In this document: in pieces, positions 58,144-64,000 of the stretch
How the letters are laid out: every line of letters begins with the position of its first letter
Numbering within the stretch: the first letter of the stretch is position 1
NCBI GenBank assembly: GCA_032164245.1
Contig: JAVMKO010000004.1
Coordinates: 31,039,626 to 31,103,625, forward strand
Direction: 5' to 3'
Source: Sternotherus odoratus
Taxonomy: Eukaryota; Chordata; Testudines; Kinosternidae
DNA length: 64,000 nucleotides
The notes under the pieces: model-generated
What the model was told of the DNA's origin: nothing
Databases searched by the model: none
Seen by the model: only the letters and a program-made list of their open reading frames with translations
Program-made: the position numbers and the translations under genes

Positions 58144-60508
58144 CAGTAGGTCAAAACAAATAAATGAGACCTGTCTTCTTCATAATCCTCACAGTTCTAA
58201 TGAAATGTAAAATTTAACAATTTTTCCTTATCATTCAAAATATTGAGAGATGCAGAGTGAATCACACCTGGAACTTGAAATGAAGCTCAAGCTTGTTCTC
58301 AGTCTCTGGAAAAAGTAAATTTTGTAGAGCTCGTTGATTTTAAAAAATCTTTTAAAATCATGCCATACTGGTCTGAGTGTAATACACTGACATCTTGTAA
58401 TTTATGCAACCATCTCCCTTCTGAACAGTTTTCAGGAAGAAAAGTCACTAAGTGCTGCTTTCTCACCCATCATTGTGAAACTTAAATTCACTGTATAATT
58501 CTACAGTGAAAAGTGTGAAATGGTCTTCAATGTAGTGTCTTGTTTCCTGAGCAGTCTACAAGCTGAACAGATTTAAACTGAAGTTACCCCAGTAAGTACC
58601 TTTGTCTGTCATTGTTAGTTGAGTTTCTTAACTTGAATAACTTCAATTCAGTCTCTTTGTAAAAATAGATTTATTTTCCAAACCTTATTTCTCTCATGAC
58701 TGCCAATTATGTGGATGTGAACAATGCTCTGTTCATGTCTCAGAGTCTTCTGTCAGAATTTCATATAAGGATTCCAAAGTTTCAAACAAAAACAACTTTT
58801 TTGCATTAAAAGCTTCTTTGTTTTATTTGCAAGTGATCATGCAGACAAATTGTCATTCTTGGTTGAAGGTACTGAGATGAGAACACTTCCTTAAAGACAG
58901 CTTCTGTCTGCTATATAATTCCCATTGACCTCAGGGAAAGTTGCATGTAAGTGCAGACAGTGTCATGCTTTTGGACAATAATAAAATAGCGAAGCAAAAT
59001 ATTATTTGGAACTTCTTTAAAGTTATCTCTTTTAGAAAAAGACATCCTTTCTGGGGATAACAGGTAAAGACAATTTATGATTTTTGCTTCAGGCTCTATT
59101 ATGTGGCAATTTCTGGAGGCGAGATTTCCTGTCTCTGTGGAAGGAGGCATGTGCTAGCTATACTAACCCCACAGCTTATAGGTGACTGACAAGTACATTA
59201 TAATCATCTAATATAGATGAGTTTGTACAGTCCCAGTCCTGACAGGGCAGGAAAAAAATACAAGACAAAAATGAGGAAATCTATAAACTGGCAAAAAACC
59301 TCAACATTTCATAAATGTTACGTGAGCTCCATCTCAAGAAAACCAAACATACAGTTTAAAAAGCAATACTGGAAAATGGATAGGAGACACTTGATATGGT
59401 TTTAATCAGGGCACAACTTAATTATTAGTTGTCTTGGACTACCCAACAGATAAAAGTCTACAGTTCAGGTAACTCTGTGATCATTCAATATCTAACCCAG
59501 GGACTTCTGACACCCCCAACCCCTTTTCCCATCCAAGTTCCCCAGCTAACCTATTGATGGGACCTTACATCCTCTCCTTGAACAAGGTTAAGGTGAGCTA
59601 TAAGGAAGGGGAGCTGGTTCCCTAGAATGCCAAGTATAGGAGCCCCAAACCGCTACCCATCCTGTTCGACTCCTTTAAGGAACACCTCTTTGGTCACCCT
59701 ATCCTTTCCCTATGGATTACCTGCTCTGGATGTTTTCCCAAACTTACATAATGAGTTGCAATATCATAGCCTAATTTCCAAATCACCAGCTGTGGGTAAG
59801 GTGGAAAAAAAACACCCACTCCACCGAGGCCAATCTGGTGGTGAGGGGATAATTCCTTCCCAGCCCCACTAAAAAGAAGCAGCTAATATGATACCAGCAA
59901 CAGATCCTGACCAAACCTGGTATTTTGCCACCTCAAGGGAAGGGTAGATAGGAGCCACTTTTCCCCAGGGAAAAGGGTCTTCTTCCGCCAGGTTTGTTAA
60001 CCCTCATCAGCTCTCTAGCCCTTCTAGTCCCTGGGGATGAGTCAGCACTGTCACATTGACCCACTTCTCTTTTTGCAGTAGCTTCTGAGACTATCTCTTA
60101 CCCACTGCTTATAAAGTACTATTCCTTTCCCTCCAGCAAGCCAGAAAATTGCCTCCCCCGTCCACCTGCTTAAGGTATGGTACAGTCATTTTGGGTTTGG
60201 TTAATTAAGTTTTGGTGTGTTTATTTAAATTGTTTAGTAATTTAAGGGTAAATGCGCTTTTCCAATAATGAGCATTACAAATCCAGGAAATTCAGCATGA
60301 AGGATTTACAGACATATAAAAAAGTGTGAAAATGTATAGTTAAAACATCCAAACAAGTTTAACTGTGCTCTGTAGTGATGCTGTGCAATTACCCTGCAAT
60401 TATTAGTGAATACTTATACTAGATAAGATTAACCTGACTGTTTACAACCTATTAATTTTAGTTTTTATTTATCTGCTCATGAGATTTTGGGGGGCTTTAT
60501 TGAAGGTA
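58144..60508. other. Unassigned DNA
   Basis: No gene is supported. The C-rich segment 59500-60180 ('GACACCCCCAACCCC', 'CCACCGAGGCCAATCTGG', 'GATAATTCCTTCCCAGCCCC') looks like a decayed GC-rich dispersed repeat, perhaps the 5' region of a LINE, but this is only an impression. Confidence 0.45.
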
Positions 60509-60695
60509 GGGAGGGATAACTCAGTGGTTTGAGCATTGGCCTGCTAAACTCAGGGTTGTATGTTCAATCCTTGAGGGGGCCATTTAGGGGTCTGGGGCAA
60601 AAAATCCATCAGGGGACAGTACTTGGTCCTGCTAGTGTAGGCAGGGGACTGGACTTGATGACCTTTCAAGGTCTTTCCAGCTCTATGAGATAGGT
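60509..60695 (+). mobile_element. tRNA-derived SINE (turtle Cry-type)
   Basis: The head GGGAGGGATAACTCAGTGG is followed by 'GCCTGCTAAACTCAGGG', a B-box-like 'GTATGTTCAATCC', the 'GGGTCTGGGGCAAAAAATCC' body and a 'GGACAGTACTTGGTCCTGC' tail, ending near 'AGCTCTATGAGATA'. It matches 2105-2261 in tail type, while 11256-11447 has the other, CR1-like tail. It is the best preserved of the three. Confidence 0.9.
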
Positions 60696-62573
60696 ATATC
60701 TCCATATATAGAAGTCAATGGCAAAACTCCCATAGTTTAGGATGTTTGAAAGCCTTGTCTATGCATTTCCTTCCTTTTTTTTACCTTCATTGCCTGATGT
60801 GCCTTTTTAGTTTAGAAATTCCTAGGGGTCATCTCATATTCTTTTTGTACTGCCTAACACAATTGCATACCTCCATTTTAATTGGTGTCCCTAGGCATTA
60901 AAAAAAATACTTATGATAATGGTAGTTAACTGGTACAAATTTAGACTCTCTAACAATGAATGATCTCCCTGCACATACTAAACAGTTTCAGTGCTGCATG
61001 CTGTAGCATGGGACAAAGATTTGAGAGAACCCACAGATTCTATAATATCAGAGTTACAAGCGTCATGGTTCAAGTTCATCAAGAATTGCCTGCCTGATTC
61101 CAGGTCTACTTTATTCAGTTTGGTTGGTTTGCTTGGCTCAGCTGGTCTGGTTTATTTGTCTATTTAAGAAAAGCTGTAGCCAATTTCAGTTGTAAACAGT
61201 TGACCAAATACTGAGCTATCTTATATCCTGCACAAACATCATACAAGCCACTGGTATTGCAAGGTGTTTAAGACTGCACGTTTAGCCTTTATCTATGTCT
61301 TTATTTGGAGCCTAGTATTTGGCAATAATGTAACATTCATTGTTTCCTGGCTTTATATCATCAGTTTTAAGCTTTCATTGTGGCTGGAACAGAAATGGTA
61401 TTTTAGCTAATGGAAACTATATTTTAGGAGCAAATCACAGAGACTGAAGGGCACCTGTAACATTACTCTCCCATTTTGTTCAAAGCATAAGTGAGTTACA
61501 GTTACGCTAGTCAATGTACAAAAGAAATAGGTGATTCTGTAAGCTCCCTTTTGGCCTGATATATTGTTTATGCTAGCTAGTGTAGTCTACTTGTTTATAG
61601 TAAATTAAAGTATGTTTCTAGAGTGAAAATAGAAATAGCGGGTGGTATGCATGTGAGAGAGCTTGTTTCTTGTGCCAAGAGAAATAGGATGACATCTGGA
61701 CTCTGTCCAATCAGTGTCAAAGAGTGATCTTTTATCTTTATATGTGGATGGACTCTTGTTCCAATTTACAATGCCAATGACTTGGCTTTTGTCTGCTTAA
61801 AAGACGACAGAAGACTAATGAGCAACCAACCCCAATAACCTTTCACAACTGCAGGCATCTTCCAGGCTTCTGAAAAACAACACAGCAATATTAGCACTCA
61901 GTTTCATTAATTTCTTATGGAAAAATAAAATGACACAAAAAACCCAACATACTTCCCCTACATCTTCGTATTACAGTGTGCTTTTTCTTGAACAGAATAC
62001 AGAAAGTCATGTGTTTCCTCTCAAAACACCCAATATCTGACAACCTATTTTGTGATACACCAAATCTGGTATTGTCATTCTTTGGCTTTTCATAATGAGC
62101 TGTCATTATCCACAAATAATTGGGATACAGGAGCCCAGTCTACTTTCAAAATGACAAGGGCTGTGCTTTTTAAAGCTGAACTTTGAAAGTGCTCCTAAAA
62201 CCTATCTGGGTCTGTATTTGCTATGTAAATTATTTGTTGTTGTTGTTTAAAAAAAATCCAAAGAGCAGAATTCCCCACAGGTAGCAGAGTCTCAGAAGCA
62301 AGTATTTAACAGCTGGCTTGTCTCTTCAGATGGGACCACATGATGACTGAAGTAGCTGGTTCAGTGCTGTTCTTGTCTCCAAAATATATTCAAAATGTTA
62401 GCCTTTCTTGCAGAACAATTCATTGTTTTAAATGGTTTCCCATGTGGATATTCTTCTGCAAACTGATGTGCAATTATTTAGATAATAAAAAAGTAATGCT
62501 GTCAACATTTTTGTAATTGTATTTACAGGGAAAGAGGAAAAAATACAATAGCATGTAGTATATTTTCAATCCA

Positions 62574-62574
<1 letters not shown>
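60696..62574. other. Unassigned AT-rich DNA
   Basis: No gene or clear repeat was found. Confidence 0.55.

Positions 62575-62650
<76 letters not shown>
62575..62650. repeat. (TG)38 microsatellite
   Basis: The tract is uninterrupted over 76 bp. Val-Cys and Thr-His frames across it are artefacts. Confidence 0.97.
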
Positions 62651-62655
<5 letters not shown>

Positions 62656-62830
62656 GCATATTCACTAGGTCAGGAAATAATTTATTTTCTAAGAAATAGT
62701 TTTTGTGTCTCTGGATTCCATCAGCAATCTTGTTCCATAAACAAACAAGAATTGTTTATATAAATATGTACAGAAACCAATCAAACTGAGGGTCTGATTC
62801 CCCCCCACCCCCTCCATTACACCAGCTTTA

Positions 62831-62891
62831 CACCAATATGATTTTACAGAATACCAATATGATTTACAGAATACCAATATGATTTTACAGA
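62831..62891. repeat. Tandem repeat, three 20-21-bp units
   Basis: Units of ATACCAATATGATTTTACAGA (first base variable, one T missing in the middle copy) follow each other directly. Confidence 0.93.
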
Positions 62892-63511
62892 AAAAGCAGC
62901 ATATAACTGCTCTAAGGGAGTGAAGAATGGGATCCAGAAGATTTATTTTTTAGACATACCAAATAATTGTTGGATGTTGATTGATTTGCTAACTAATTTC
63001 ACCTGTCATGATCTAAAGAAAATGAGGGTTTTTGACATATAAAATGAATGGTGTGTGTCAGTTTAATGACCAGAGCTTTGCTAAAAGCTTATCATTTCTT
63101 CTTTCTGGTAGCAATAAAATATATCATATTATTCCTAATCCTTCCATTTCTACCTTCTTTTTGGTATCTTTTTCCCCCCAGATCCATCACAATTAAAGAA
63201 TCACTATGAAAAGTTTGGGCCCATTCCTCCTGGCCCAGAGCAGATTTAAATCCAAGATAGAGCAAGTTACCCAAAAGATTTTCTTTGTGTAAGAGGACAC
63301 TCAAATGGTAGAGAACTGCCATAGATGCTCATATATCCCCACCCCTCATGGCCACCAGAGTAGAAGGCAAGTCTAAGTTAAAGGGAGCCTGAAAGGAACT
63401 TCCTAATGTGTAGATGACCCCCAGTAGCTGGAGCAACTTGTAGCAACCTGTTGACTGGCCCCGGGATTGAGAAAATGCAAAGGTGTCTTAAAGCAACATT
63501 TAAAATCACAG
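62892..63511. other. Unassigned DNA
   Basis: No gene or clear repeat was found. Confidence 0.5.
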
Positions 63512-64000
63512 AATCATAAAACCATAGAATATCAGGGTTGAAGGGGAAGTCAGGAGGTCATCTAGTCCAACCCTCTGATCAAAGCAGGACCAGTCCCCAA
63601 CTAAGCTATCCCAGCCAGGCCTTTGTCAAGCCAGGCCTTAAAAATCTCTAAGGAAGGAGATTCTACCACTACCCTAGGTAACCCATTCCAGTGCTTCACC
63701 ACCCTCCTAGTGAAAACGTTTTTCCTAACATCCAACCTAAACCTCCCCACTGCAACTTGAGACCATTACTTCTTGTTCTGTCATCTGGTACCTCTGAGAA
63801 CAGTTAGATTCATCCTCTTTGGAACCCCCTTTCAGATAGTTGAAAACAGCTATCAAATCCCCCTCTCATTCTTCTCTTCTGCAGACTAACCAGGTCTCTC
63901 AACCTCTCCTCATAAGTCATGCGCTCCAGCCCCCTAATCATTTTTGTTGCCCTCCACTGGATTCTTTCCAATTTTCCCACATCCTTTTTGTTGTGTGGGG
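63512..64000 (-). mobile_element. CR1 LINE 3' end, cut by window edge
   Basis: On the minus strand it runs out of the window at 64000 through the end of ORF2 (blocks for 'MTYEERLRNL', 'CSSEEK', '[18 protein letters not shown]' in decayed form) to a 3' end with 'GGACTAGATGACCTCCTGAC' and TTCTATGGTTTTATGATTC. It is the same subfamily as 39729-41035. Confidence 0.88.

Overview
The window reads as nuclear DNA of a cryptodiran turtle. The strongest evidence is three copies of a tRNA-derived SINE (tRNA-like head with A and B boxes) of the kind known from turtles, together with many CR1 LINE fragments. Their companions are Harbinger-, hAT-, Tigger- and Helitron-type DNA elements, several of which I recognise from turtle genomes. 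No bacterial or organellar features are present. I found no protein-coding exon, tRNA, rRNA or known ncRNA gene that I can support. The long open frames are transposon remnants, GC-rich tandem repeats or chance. The window is best read as intergenic or deep-intronic DNA.

Layout. 1-9.5 kb: mostly unassigned AT-rich DNA with one SINE, a 158-bp near-perfect hairpin (4387-4544) and a GC-rich Tigger-like element carrying a 47-bp minisatellite (7278-7920). 9.5-11.7 kb: a CR1 reverse-transcriptase fragment, then an L2-like LINE remnant holding a SINE. 14.27-15.07 kb: an isolated CpG-rich island ending in a 19-bp match to the ZNF143 site, the only promoter-like candidate. 17-27 kb: palindromic MITE-like repeats, a PIF/Harbinger-like nuclease fragment, decayed CR1 and a repeat with a hammerhead-like core. 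27.2-29.4 kb: CR1 endonuclease/ORF2 split by a reverse-oriented Helitron beside a (TA)n tract, then a CR1 3' end. 31-34.2 kb: a Harbinger MITE, a Harbinger transposase pseudogene with an internal deletion, and two Helitrons joined head to tail without intervening DNA.

39.7-41.0 kb: CR1 with an RT remnant. 41.3-41.5 kb: a 120-bp tandem duplication. 44.7-45.1 kb: an hAT MITE with perfect 8-bp target duplication. 46.2-46.9 kb: a solo LTR with 5-bp target duplication. 49-52 kb: a Tigger MITE, a MITE-like inverted repeat, (TC)39 and a GC-rich repeat of inverted motifs. 54.1-56.0 kb: CR1 containing a second minisatellite-bearing Tigger element and abutting a second hammerhead-like repeat. 58-64 kb: a truncated hAT element, a SINE, (TG)38 and a final CR1 cut by the window edge.

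There is no gene network to describe. The interactions are between elements: SINEs that share a 3' tail with CR1, non-autonomous DNA elements near relics of related transposases, and nested insertions that give relative ages. Family assignments come from recognition of sequence and structure, without any database search.
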